Made by a program: the position numbers and the translations under genes. A DNA stretch of 64,000 bases. Origin: DASXKD01 sp963703605. Its GTDB lineage: Bacteria > Actinomycetota > Actinomycetes > Streptosporangiales > Streptosporangiaceae. The stretch spans positions 95,896 to 159,895 of the forward strand of contig CAVPFC010000030.1 in the NCBI GenBank assembly GCA_963703605.1, read 5' to 3'. The notes beneath the pieces were generated by a model, which saw only the letters and a list, made by a program, of their open reading frames with translations, was not told where the DNA came from and did not search any database. The first letter of the stretch is position 1. Every line of letters begins with the position of its first letter. Shown piece after piece: positions 15,692 through 23,931 of the stretch.

Positions 15692-16222
15692 CTACTGCGG
15701 CGCGGGCTGGGTCAGCGCGGCCAGCACCTCGGGGAAGATCGTGTCGGCGCGGCGGTCCAGCTCCGCCGCGGACAGCAACTGGACGGGATGGGGGATGTAC
15801 AGCATGCGGCAGCCCGGCATGCCGAGCAGCCGTGCCTGTTCGATGGCTTCGTCGGTGAACGGCGCCGTGGCGATGCCGACGGCGGGTATCCCGCGGTGTT
15901 CCAGATGGACGAGGTCGCACACACTGCACGACGTGCACGAGCCTCAATCGGCGAGGGCCTCCACGACCAGGTCGGCGCGGCCGGCGATCTCGTCGATCAG
16001 CGGGAGCGCCGCGGGCTTGGAGAAGATCTCCTTGGTCACCCGCGCCGTCGTCACGCCCGCCGCCCGCAGCAGCGTCTCGATGCGGTCGAGGAACTCGGCG
16101 CCGCGGTTCTTGCGGATGTCGAGCAGCACGGCCCGGCACCCGCTGACGCCGGCAGGCCGCGGCGCGAGCGGCTCCGCGGGCCGGGCCCGCTCGTCGAACG
16201 GGCTCACATAGTCGGCGGCCAC
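15692..16222 (-). CDS. UGSC-family selenoprotein (in-frame TGA read as selenocysteine)
   Basis: One frame runs from GTG 16222 (GGGAGG four bases upstream) to a stop at 15692, interrupted once by TGA at 15944-15946 (codon 93). The codons around it read VVEALAD-(TGA)-GSCTSCSVCDLVHL, which is the U-G-S-C signature of the UGSC (seleno)protein family known from bacterial annotation. The product continues for 83 codons with ordinary alpha/beta sequence (HRGIPAVGIATAPFTDEAIE, then GMPGCRMLYIPHPVQLL). Read this way the protein has 176 residues. The start overlaps the end of the upstream thioredoxin-like gene by 19 bases, implying translational coupling. A hairpin immediately after TGA could act as SECIS. 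The Sec/Cys cluster (U, C, C, C within 11 residues) suggests redox chemistry; the substrate is unknown. The alternative, a nonsense mutation, is less likely given the exact motif. Confidence 0.85.
15911..15945 (-). promoter_or_regulatory. SECIS-like hairpin directly downstream of the in-frame TGA
   Basis: On the minus strand, starting with the second base of TGA, GAGG pairs with CCTC and, after one bulged C, a ten-pair stem (UCGUGCACGU with GUGUGUGCGA, several G-U pairs) closes a 6-base loop CGUGCA with G in second position. Loop distance from UGA (about 14 bases) is near the short end for bacterial SECIS. GC-rich DNA folds easily, so this is suggestive only. Confidence 0.5.
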
Positions 16223-17811
16223 CGCACCTCCCGGGAGACGATCTGGGCTCCCATGCCGGTGCACGGGCCCAGGATTGCAGAGTAGCGCCCGGCCTCGCCG
16301 CCGGCCACAAGCAGCACGATCGCCTCGGGAGACGCCCACTTGGGCACCATGGCCGCGGGGTCCGCGGCGTGCACGAACGGGGTCGTCTCGCCGCGGCGGA
16401 GCTCCGCGGCGGGCTTGTGTACCGCCGCGAACATGAACTCGCGCAGCCGCTGCTTGGTCCACCCCGCGCCGCGGAACATCTCGGCGTGCTCGGGGCAGAT
16501 CACGTACACCGACGGCTCCTCCAGCGGCCACCAGTTCGTGCTCCAGGTGCTCGCCGCCGCCCAGGCCAGCACGTACGCCAGGTCCTCGGGGGTGCGGCTG
16601 CGGTGGTCGGAGATCGACAGCGGCGCGTCGCTGCCGATGACCGTGACCACGGACTGGCCCGGCTCGAAACCGCGCTCCACGTGCAGCGGCTCCCACGGGC
16701 TCACCTCTTCGTCCTCGGCGACGCAGAAGCCGACCTTGCCCATCCACCCGAGCGTCGACCGGTCCAGCGTGCCCGGCATCGCGCCGCCGGTCAGCGTCAC
16801 GAGCAGGCGCAGCGCCCGCCCGATGGTCAGGTTGGCCCGGAACCCCGGCCCGAGCGCGCCCATGCCGCTGTTCAGGCCGATCGCCTCCCGCACCGGCCCG
16901 TTGACCACCACGAGCTGCCCGGCGGGCTGCGTGGTCACCGCCTGGCCGTGCAGGTTGAACGCCGGGTCCAGCGCGGCCCTGGCGGCCGCGACCACGACCG
17001 GGAAGTACGCCGGGCGGCAGCCGGCCAGGACGGCGCACGCGGCCACCCGCGCCAGGGTCGCCTCCCCCATGGCGGGCGGCACCAGGCCCAGGGACACGCC
17101 GCCGTCGGCCCCGCCGAGCATCGCCTCGACCCGCTCGGCCGTGGGCGGGACCACCGGCAGGCCGTCGGTCCAGCCGCGCTCGAACATCTCCTCGGCCTCG
17201 TCGGCGCCCACCGCGCCGGACATCGCCGCCACCAGTTCCGGGTCGATCGCCGCCTTCGAGGCGCACCCCGGCTTGCGCAGCGGCTCGCTGGCCGGCGGGC
17301 CGTCGAGCCGGGCGCCCAGCAGCGCCCCGGCCGTGCCGATGAGGCCGGCCAGGGACGGCTGGTCCCACCCGGTCACCCGGCCGGCGACGCGGCCGTCCCG
17401 GTCGACCAGCACCGTCGTCGGCACCGAGACAAGCTCGTAGGCCCGCGACGTCTCGACCGGCGGCTCCTCGGCCACGACGCGGCCGGCCCAGCCGAGACGG
17501 CGGGCCACCCGGACCGCCACCTCGAGCGGGTCCTCGAACACGGCCACCGCGGTGAGCCCGGCCGCCGCCCAGCCCTGGCACAGCGGGCCGAGGCGGCGCA
17601 GCGCCATCGCGGAGGTGGGGCATTCCTCGGACACGAACACCAGCAGCGCGCACCCGCCCGCCGTGAGGCCGGCGATCGTCACGTCGCCGAGGCCGGCCCC
17701 GCGCACGCTCAGCGCCAGCGCCGGCCCGGCGGGCACCGGGTCAGCCGGCACCGGGTCAGCCGGTATCGGGTCAGCCGGTATCGGGTCAGCCGGTATCGGG
17801 TCAGTCGGCAT
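16204..17811 (-). CDS. Thioredoxin-like fusion protein, partner of the UGSC selenoprotein
   Basis: A 535-residue protein from ATG 17811 (GGAGG 4 bases upstream). After a Pro-Ala-Asp repeat (residues 4-29), a thioredoxin-like domain follows (about 30-165): LLVFVSEECPTSAMALRRLG with a CPTS active site in place of CxxC (Cys64), and VSVPTTVLVDRDGRVAGRVTG. The second part (about 205-535) begins RGWTDGLPVVPPTAERVEAM and is an uncharacterised domain with many Gly and Ala, including GQLVVVNGPVREAIGLNSGM and YVICPEHAEMFRGAGW. It overlaps arfB upstream by 11 bases and the selenoprotein gene downstream by 19, so the three genes form one tight unit. The single-Cys site suggests peroxiredoxin-like or Sec-partner redox work, which is inference. 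Confidence 0.8.
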   Translation of the reverse strand: MPTDPIPADPIPADPIPADPVPADPVPAGPALALSVRGAGLGDVTIAGLTAGGCALLVFVSEECPTSAMALRRLGPLCQGWAAAGLTAVAVFEDPLEVAVRVARRLGWAGRVVAEEPPVETSRAYELVSVPTTVLVDRDGRVAGRVTGWDQPSLAGLIGTAGALLGARLDGPPASEPLRKPGCASKAAIDPELVAAMSGAVGADEAEEMFERGWTDGLPVVPPTAERVEAMLGGADGGVSLGLVPPAMGEATLARVAACAVLAGCRPAYFPVVVAAARAALDPAFNLHGQAVTTQPAGQLVVVNGPVREAIGLNSGMGALGPGFRANLTIGRALRLLVTLTGGAMPGTLDRSTLGWMGKVGFCVAEDEEVSPWEPLHVERGFEPGQSVVTVIGSDAPLSISDHRSRTPEDLAYVLAWAAASTWSTNWWPLEEPSVYVICPEHAEMFRGAGWTKQRLREFMFAAVHKPAAELRRGETTPFVHAADPAAMVPKWASPEAIVLLVAGGEAGRYSAILGPCTGMGAQIVSREVRWPPTM

Positions 17812-17818
17812 CGGGCCT
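17731..17818 (-). repeat. 15-bp minisatellite encoding Pro-x-Pro-Ala-Asp repeats
   Basis: About five to six tandem units of a 15-base sequence (GGGTCAGCCGGTATC on the plus strand, with variants) encode (I/V)PADP repeats at the N-terminus of the thioredoxin-like gene and run into the arfB stop region. Such arrays change copy number easily. Confidence 0.85.
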
Positions 17819-18205
17819 CCGCAGGCGCTTGATCTCCGAGTTGCGCCGCTTGTCGGCGAGCCTGCGCTCGCGCGCCGCACGGCTCGGCTTGGTCGGCCGG
17901 CGCGGCCGCGGCGGCGGGCCGGTCGCCCCGGTGAGCAGCGCGGACATCCGCTCGGCCGCGGCCTCCCTGTTGCGCAGCTGCGACCTGGACTCCGACGCCG
18001 TCACGGTGAGCACGCCGCCGGCCAGCCGGCCCTCCAGCGCCCGCAGCGCCCGCTCCTTGTGCACCGGCGGCAGCGCGGCGGAGTTCGCCAGGTCGTAGGA
18101 CAGCTCGACCCGGCTGTCGGTGGTGTTGACCGACTGGCCGCCCGGGCCGGTCGACCGGGAAAACCGCCAGGACAGCTCCTCGGGCGGAATCGTCGTGCCC
18201 TTCAT
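17801..18205 (-). CDS. arfB: Peptidyl-tRNA hydrolase ArfB
   Basis: A 134-residue release-factor-like ribosome rescue protein that enters stalled ribosomes and hydrolyses peptidyl-tRNA. The catalytic loop reads STGPGGQSVN with GGQ at residues 22-24. Residues 25-95 complete the fold (VELSYDLANSAAL, TVTASESRSQLRNREAA). The C-terminal tail (about 100-134) is rich in Arg and Lys (KPSRAARERRLADKRR), the part that anchors in the mRNA channel. The ATG at 18205 is the last actinobacterial codon that can be placed; its upstream region has been replaced by unrelated DNA. The gene overlaps the next one by 11 bases. Confidence 0.93.
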   Translation of the reverse strand: MKGTTIPPEELSWRFSRSTGPGGQSVNTTDSRVELSYDLANSAALPPVHKERALRALEGRLAGGVLTVTASESRSQLRNREAAAERMSALLTGATGPPPRPRRPTKPSRAARERRLADKRRNSEIKRLRRPDAD

Positions 18206-18224
18206 CGCCAGCCCGCCGCCCGGC

Positions 18225-20750
18225 GATCCGTCGCTGCAGCCTGAATATCACGGCGTGACGGAACAGGATTTGCGGGAGCTGCCGGCTTCGCTGATCGTGG
18301 GCACAATTGCGGACGGCAAATCGAATGCCTGGGAAGTGATCGAGGCTCTGCGTGGCGTCTACTCGGCGGCGACCGGCTTTGACTACGCGCACCTGCGCGA
18401 TCCGGAGGAGCGCCGATGGCTGCTGGTCGCTACCGAGTCGGGACTCTTCCGGCCGCCTGCCGATCCCATCGACGAGATCGCCCTTCTCGACCGCATTACG
18501 CAGGAAGGGGCATTCGAACTCTTCATTCATCGTGCCTTCCCTGGCAAGACGCGATTTTCCATCGAAGGCCTGGGCATTCTCATTCCCGTTCTCGACGAGA
18601 TCATCCGGCGCGCGGCGGAGGCGAAGTTTCGCAATATTCTTATCGGCATGGCTCACCGCGGCCGGCTGAACGTCCTGGCGCACGTGCTCAACAAACCCTA
18701 CGAGCAGATCCTGGCCGAATTCAAGGATCCTGTTCGTGCCGGTCTCGCTCGAGGCGATCTGGGGTGGACGGGCGACGTCAAGTATCACTCTGGCGCGGTT
18801 CGCCAACTAAGCGAAGGCGAGACGGGTACTCTCCGAGTCGTGCTGGCGCCCAATCCATCGCACCTGGAAATAGTGAATCCGGTTGTAGAGGGTGCAGCAC
18901 GGGCGGCGGGCACGACGGCCGATCAGCCGGGAGCGCCGCATTTCGATCCCACGCGCACACTTCCAATCCTGATTCACGGTGACGCAGCATTTCCGGCGCA
19001 AGGCGTAGTGGCTGAGACCCTGAATCTTTATCGCTTACAGGGCTACAACACCGGCGGCACGCTGCATATCATCTCCAACAACCAGCTCGGTTTCACCACG
19101 GAGCCTGGTGACGGCCGCAGCACGCCGTTCTCGAGCGACCTGGCGCGCGGCTTTCGAATCCCCATTGCCCGCGTCAATGCCGATCATCCCGAAGCGTGCA
19201 TTGAGGCCGCCCGCCTGGCCCTTGCCTACCGCGACCGGTTCCAGAAGGACTTCGTGATTGATCTCATCGGCTACCGGCGCTACGGCCACAACGAAGGCGA
19301 TGATCCGAGCGTAACCCAGCCGGTACTCTACCGGAAGATCGCCGGGCATCGCACGGTACGTCAGCTCTGGGCCCAGACCCTGATCGAGCGCGGTGTCATC
19401 GAGGAAGGGTTCGCGGAGAACCTGGTGAAGAAACACTTCAGCCGTATCGAGGGCGTGATGGCTTCGCTTGATCCGGAGCATCAGCTTGTGGAACCACGCG
19501 CTGAAGAGCCTCCGCCGGGCGCCGCGCGGCACGCCGAAACCGCTTTTCCAGCGGAACGGCTGCGCGAACTCAATGAGGCGTTGCTCAGAGCGCCGGAAGG
19601 ATTCATCGTAAACCGCAAGCTGGAGCGGCCGCGAGGGCGCCGCCGCGAAGCGCTCGACACGCTCGACGAGCGAACCATCGATTGGGCCACAGCCGAGGAA
19701 CTCGCCCTGGCCTCGATTCTCGCGGACGGAGTGCCTATCCGTCTAACCGGCCAGGACACCGAGCGCGGCACCTTCAATCAGCGCCACGCCGTTCTCTTCG
19801 ACGCCGACAGCGGCGCGCGATTCATCCCCCTGCAGTCATTGCCGCAGGCGAAGGCGTCCTTCGAGGTTCACAACAGCCCCTTGAGCGAGAATGCGGCTCT
19901 CGGTTTTGAGTACGGATACAACGTGCAGGAGCCGGGGCGCCTCGTGATCTGGGAAGCGCAGTACGGCGATTTCTTCAACGGCGCGCAGACCGTAGTGGAC
20001 GAGTTCATTCTCTCGGCGCGCGCCAAGTGGGGCCTCACGCCATCGCTGGTCATGCTGCTGCCCCACGGTCTCGAGGGCCAGGGGCCTGATCACGCCAGCG
20101 GCCGCCCCGAGCGATTTCTGCAGCTCGCCGCCGCCATCAACGTGCGTATCGCGAACTGCTCCACCGCGGCGCAATACTTTCATCTGTTGCGCCTGCAGGC
20201 TACCTTGCTTAAGACCGATCCGCTGCCGCTCATTATCTTCACACCCAAAAGCCTGCTGCGGCATCCGCTGGTGGCTTCGTCGTTGCGAGAATTGGCAGAG
20301 GGCCGTTTCCAGCGCATAATTGACGATCCGGAGGCGGTTCGCGATCCCGACCGTATTCGCCGCCTGATTCTGGCGAGCGGTAAGATCACGGTGGAGCTTG
20401 CAGCCAGTCGTGATAAGAATCCGGCCGTCGCCGTGGCGCGCGTTGAGCAGCTTTATCCCTGGCCTGAAGCCGATCTGCGGCCCGTACTGGAATCCTATCC
20501 GCATCTCGAGGAAGTTGCCTGGATGCAGGAGGAGCCGAGTAATATGGGCGCTTGGGAGTTCTCGCAGCCGCAGCTCACGCGATTGATTAATGGACGTTGG
20601 CCGCTCAACTACATCGGACGGCCGCGCAGTTCGAGCCCTGCCGAAGGCTCCTCGAGCTGGCACGCGGCCACGCAAGTGGCGCTGATTCATCAAGCGTACG
20701 ATCTTGCGGAGTTGCCTGCCGACGAAAGAGTCTTATTGAAGAGGGGTTAG
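18225..20750 (+). CDS. sucA: 2-oxoglutarate dehydrogenase E1, N-terminus missing
   Basis: About 841 residues of the thiamine-diphosphate-dependent E1 subunit, which decarboxylates 2-oxoglutarate in the TCA cycle. Family motifs: EAFELFIHRAFPGKTRFSIE, IGMAHRGRLNVLAHV, HGDAAFPAQGVVAETLNLYR, SNNQLGFTT, YRRYGHNEGDDPS, and in the transketolase-like half FEYGYNVQEPGRLVIWEAQYGDF and ASGRPERFLQ. Homology begins abruptly at DPSLQPEYHGVTEQDL. The preceding family region (roughly 60-100 residues with the GHLxAxLDPLG segment) and a start codon are absent, replaced by actinobacterial DNA. The frame happens to stay open to 18120, but that part is antisense to arfB. sucB follows 109 bases on. Confidence 0.92.
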   Translation, partial: DPSLQPEYHGVTEQDLRELPASLIVGTIADGKSNAWEVIEALRGVYSAATGFDYAHLRDPEERRWLLVATESGLFRPPADPIDEIALLDRITQEGAFELFIHRAFPGKTRFSIEGLGILIPVLDEIIRRAAEAKFRNILIGMAHRGRLNVLAHVLNKPYEQILAEFKDPVRAGLARGDLGWTGDVKYHSGAVRQLSEGETGTLRVVLAPNPSHLEIVNPVVEGAARAAGTTADQPGAPHFDPTRTLPILIHGDAAFPAQGVVAETLNLYRLQGYNTGGTLHIISNNQLGFTTEPGDGRSTPFSSDLARGFRIPIARVNADHPEACIEAARLALAYRDRFQKDFVIDLIGYRRYGHNEGDDPSVTQPVLYRKIAGHRTVRQLWAQTLIERGVIEEGFAENLVKKHFSRIEGVMASLDPEHQLVEPRAEEPPPGAARHAETAFPAERLRELNEALLRAPEGFIVNRKLERPRGRRREALDTLDERTIDWATAEELALASILADGVPIRLTGQDTERGTFNQRHAVLFDADSGARFIPLQSLPQAKASFEVHNSPLSENAALGFEYGYNVQEPGRLVIWEAQYGDFFNGAQTVVDEFILSARAKWGLTPSLVMLLPHGLEGQGPDHASGRPERFLQLAAAINVRIANCSTAAQYFHLLRLQATLLKTDPLPLIIFTPKSLLRHPLVASSLRELAEGRFQRIIDDPEAVRDPDRIRRLILASGKITVELAASRDKNPAVAVARVEQLYPWPEADLRPVLESYPHLEEVAWMQEEPSNMGAWEFSQPQLTRLINGRWPLNYIGRPRSSSPAEGSSSWHAATQVALIHQAYDLAELPADERVLLKRG

Positions 20751-20859
20751 AGAATTCCGCGAACAGTGCGAGTGATCTCATTAACGCCGCCTTTACGCGA
20801 AGGGTGGTTTGCTGAGGCACAGTGGATAGCTATTAGGCAACGCAATGAGGTTTAGCCGA

Positions 20860-20940
20860 TGGCGGCAACAATCGTGGTACCCGAACTTGGCGAATCCATC
20901 CTTGAGGCCACGGTCGGGCGCTGGCTCAAGAGGAAGAGGC
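20860..20940 (+). pseudogene. sucB: Dihydrolipoyl succinyltransferase E2, 5' fragment
   Basis: ATG 20860 opens 26 codons, beginning MAATIVVPELGESILEATVG and then RWLKRK, the start of the lipoyl domain of E2. The family sequence ends at about 20,940, where an oppositely oriented decayed element begins; a stop follows at 20944. The lipoyl-lysine region (DKVxxE-type motif) is absent from the window. The remainder of E2 resumes at about 22,426. Confidence 0.85.
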
Positions 20941-22425
20941 GATAGCTATGCCCGACTTTCTTGATCAGACCGTGCAGACGCAGGCGCTTCAGCAGACGCG
21001 AGAGTTGGGCGCTGGTTTTCTCGCGAGGTGGGTGCGGAGGGTTTTGTTCTGGAAGCCCCGCAGGTTGAATTCTCCGCGCGACCAAGGTCTCCATCAGAGC
21101 CTGGTCGGAGGCGGAGAAGAAGTTCAATCCGGGGTAGGAGCGTTCCTTCTCCTGCACGGGTTCGGTGACCTTCTGCAAACGATCGATCCCGGCCCAGGAT
21201 CATCCAGGGTGGAGAGGAATTCCAGGTAGCGTCGATTCGCAGCCTGCAGAGCTTCGCGCAGAGCGGGCAAGCTATAGATGCTCTTCTTCATGGCGGCCCA
21301 CTTGGTGACGGTGGTGCCGTCGCGCTGTTCTACCGTGCGGTAGTGTCGAAAAAAGGAAACATCGTTGACGGTGGTCTCGATGCGGAGAATCGATCCGAAC
21401 TTGTCGTACATCTTGATCGAGACCCACCCCATGGTGTGTTTGATCCGCGTGCCTTCGATGCGGGTATTGAAGCGATTGCCGACCTCCCCTTGATAGAGCG
21501 GATGCAGCTTTCGCCCCAGGAAGGTGGCCACGTTGTCGGGTTTCACGGTGTGGATGGCGGTGCGGGTGAGGGTGCCGTAAAGGGCCTGCAAGTCCTCCCG
21601 GCGGTGAAAGACCAGATCGGTGGCGAACTCGACTTGATCCAGGCTCCAATGATAGCTGACCCCCAAGGACCGGATCACGGGGCAATAGCGCTGGGCGAAC
21701 TCGTCCAGGCTGCCGATGCAACTGCTCCACCGGCCAATCGTCGGCCATGCCCTGAGCACGCTCGAAATCTCCGATCTCGAGTGAAGGCGTTGTCGAGCAA
21801 GACGTGCTCGACTTCTGCTGCTCCAGACGGCGGGCCAGGCGGTGATGCCCGTTGAGGTAGATCTGCAATCGGAAAGGGCACCAGGTGGGGACGCGTACGT
21901 AGCACAGCCCCAGGTCGGGGTCGATGAAATAGAAGTAGTAGTGCAGGCACTTGCCGTCGTCGGGGCGCAGATAAGTCTTGCCCGTCTGCTTGTTGTGCCA
22001 GGGCTGATAGCTGCCACAGGGCTCCATGGCGGAGAAGATGCAGACCAGTCCCGGATGAGAGCCGCGCTGGCGCAGAATCTGCTGCACCTTCTCTTCCTTG
22101 CGGAAGCTCTTGGTGCGCCGAATGAACTCGATCTCCAGGCCGTTTTCGGCCGCCAGGCGCTCGGCGTTCTCGCGCAACTGATCGCGCAGGGGTTGCGCAA
22201 ATCGCGCGTAGTCAAAGATTCGAATCTGGTGGGCATAGAGATAAGCCGTCATGCCCTCGGCGTAGCACAGGCCCGGCAGCGTCCCTTGAATCAGAATGCG
22301 GTCGTAGCAGGAAATCACCCCTGCGATCTGCTGGTGATGCCGTTCGGTCAACAGTGTCAGGCCCATCCGAGAACCTCGCGTCCTCGGATGATCATATCAA
22401 CCTGTTTGGTTCCGGCTACGCCGGG
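20941..22425 (-). mobile_element. Decayed insertion carrying a multiply frameshifted ORF
   Basis: The block splits sucB. On the minus strand it carries one ancestral gene starting at ATG 22366 (MGLTLLTERHHQQIAGVISC) of roughly 460-480 codons, now broken by at least six frameshifts (near 21,811, 21,780, 21,712, 21,197, 21,083 and 21,018). Segments recognisable in alternating frames include KTYLRPDDGKCLHYYFYFID, YCPVIRSLGVSYHWSLDQVE, MGWVSIKMYDKFGSILRIET, YPGLNFFSASDQALMETLV and LRLHGLIKKVGHSYR. I recall this protein as a multi-copy unnamed family in Acidobacteria and other soil phyla, but cannot name it; no transposase catalytic motif is evident. An inverted repeat (ATCCGAG/CTCGGAT) lies at 22,364-22,389. 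Exact ends and target duplications are not resolved. Confidence 0.65.
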
Positions 22426-23373
22426 TTAGCTCGGCGGCTTGCACAGGAGCGCGGCGTTAACCTCAGCCAGGTGCTCCCTTCGGCCGGGGGTCGCGTCACC
22501 AAAGAGGATGTGAAGAGTTATCTCGACAGCGCCGGCGGCGCCACGGAGGCGGCGGCCGGAGACAAACCGTCCGCCGTCACGGCCGAGACTACCGCTACTC
22601 CGGCTCCTGCACTTCCCGCGCCCACCCCCGTAGCTTTACCTAAGACAACGCAAATACCGGTCTCAACCGGCGAACGTCTTGAAGAGCGGGTCCGGATGTC
22701 ACGACGCCGCCAGACGATTGCGCGGCGGCTGGTGGAGGCGCAGCACACGGCGGCCATGCTCACCACTTTCAACGAAGTGGACATGAGCGCGGTGATGGAA
22801 ATGCGAAAGCGGCACAAGGAGTCCTTCAGCGAGCACTACGGTGTCGGTCTCGGCATCTCGTCCTTCTTTGTGAAAGCGTGCGTTGCGGCCTTGCGCCAGT
22901 TTCCGCGAATCAACGCGGAGATTGACGGTGACGAGATTGTTTTGAAGTACTACTATGACGTCGGCATCGCAGTGGGCGCGGCCGAGGGACTCGTAGTTCC
23001 CGTGCTTCGCGATGCCGACGGCCTTTCTTTTGCCGAAATCGAGAAAGGAATCAAGAAATTCGCCCAGCAAGCGCGCGATCGCACGCTTTCGCTTGAAGAC
23101 CTGCGGGGCGGCACCTTCACGATTACAAATGGAGGGGTCTTCGGATCGCTGATGAGCACGCCTATTCTGAATCCGCCGCAGGTGGCGATCCTCGGGCTAC
23201 ACAAAATCCAGGAACGGCCGGTGAGCCTGAACGGGCAGATCGTGAGCCGCCCCATGATGTATGTAGCCCTGAGCTACGACCATCGCATTGTCGATGGGAT
23301 GGAGGCGGTCCAGTTCCTGGTGCGGGTCAAGCAGTTCGTAGAAGATCCGGCGAGCTTGCTGCTGGAAGGCTGA
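22426..23373 (+). pseudogene. sucB: Dihydrolipoyl succinyltransferase E2, 3' part lacking the lipoyl domain
   Basis: The frame resumes with the peripheral-subunit-binding domain (LARRLAQERGVNLSQV, then GGRVTKEDV), a Pro/Ala linker, and the complete catalytic domain starting at about MSRRRQTIARRLVEAQHTAA. The active-site motif YDHRIVDG and the C-terminal LLLEG are intact. Without a lipoyl domain and start codon this cannot make a working E2. The catalytic domain itself shows no frameshift, so the disruption is either recent or an assembly artefact. E2 transfers succinyl groups to CoA in the 2-oxoglutarate dehydrogenase complex. Confidence 0.85.
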
Positions 23374-23445
23374 CCCGCTTTTGGATTTTGAATTGGGGCG
23401 GGCTACATGGAGCGTTCGACTCCGCAGAGCCTGGACCGCACGCAC

Positions 23446-23847
23446 ATGACCCCGATTGAAATTGCCCGGCAATTCGTCGCGGTTATCAACGCCCACGATG
23501 TGGGCGCGATCGTCGGATGTATGGCGCCGCAACACTACTTTGTGGATTCCTTAGGGAACCGATTTCCCCGCGCCGCGATGCGGACGGCATGGCAACAGTA
23601 TTTTAAGATGGTCCCCGACTACTGGATCAAAATAGAGGAAGAGGTCTCAAACGGCGACGAAGTGATTCTGCTGGGCAAAGCGGGTGGAACCTACGTGTCT
23701 GGAGACGGCGTCCTAAGGGCGGAGAACAAGTGGGAAACTCCGGCAGTCTGGCGGGCAGTAGTGGCCGGCGGCAAAGTGACGGAGTGGCGAGTCTACTGCG
23801 ACAACGAACCCATCCGCGAAAAGATGCGAGCGGCTGCCTCGCCGTGA
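23446..23847 (+). CDS. SnoaL-like (NTF2-fold) protein
   Basis: Starting at ATG 23446 (MTPIEIARQFVAVINAHDVG; an in-frame ATG at 23407 is also possible) the product has 133 residues in the NTF2/SnoaL-like cone fold. It shows the usual N-terminal helix pair, the acidic pocket segment HYFVDSLGNRFPRAAMRTAW and strands ending AVVAGGKVTEWRVYCDNEP. Members are small ligand-binding proteins or isomerases, mostly of unknown role. It sits 72 bases after sucB in the same direction. Function not assigned. Confidence 0.75.
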   Translation: MTPIEIARQFVAVINAHDVGAIVGCMAPQHYFVDSLGNRFPRAAMRTAWQQYFKMVPDYWIKIEEEVSNGDEVILLGKAGGTYVSGDGVLRAENKWETPAVWRAVVAGGKVTEWRVYCDNEPIREKMRAAASP

Positions 23848-23931
23848 AATCTGGACGATAGAGCAAGTCGACGTAGCAGAGGAATGACACCATTCCAAGC
23901 CGCGACTTCGATTCCAGGAGACCACCGCACC

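Noticed and set aside
15944..15946. TGA as an ordinary stop ending a short protein
   Set aside because: The exact UGSC motif and the continued coding character downstream make Sec the better reading, though it is not proven.
18120..18224. Open frame upstream of sucA that could be read as its N-terminus
   Set aside because: It is antisense to arfB and lacks the conserved E1 N-terminal sequence; the frame is open by chance.
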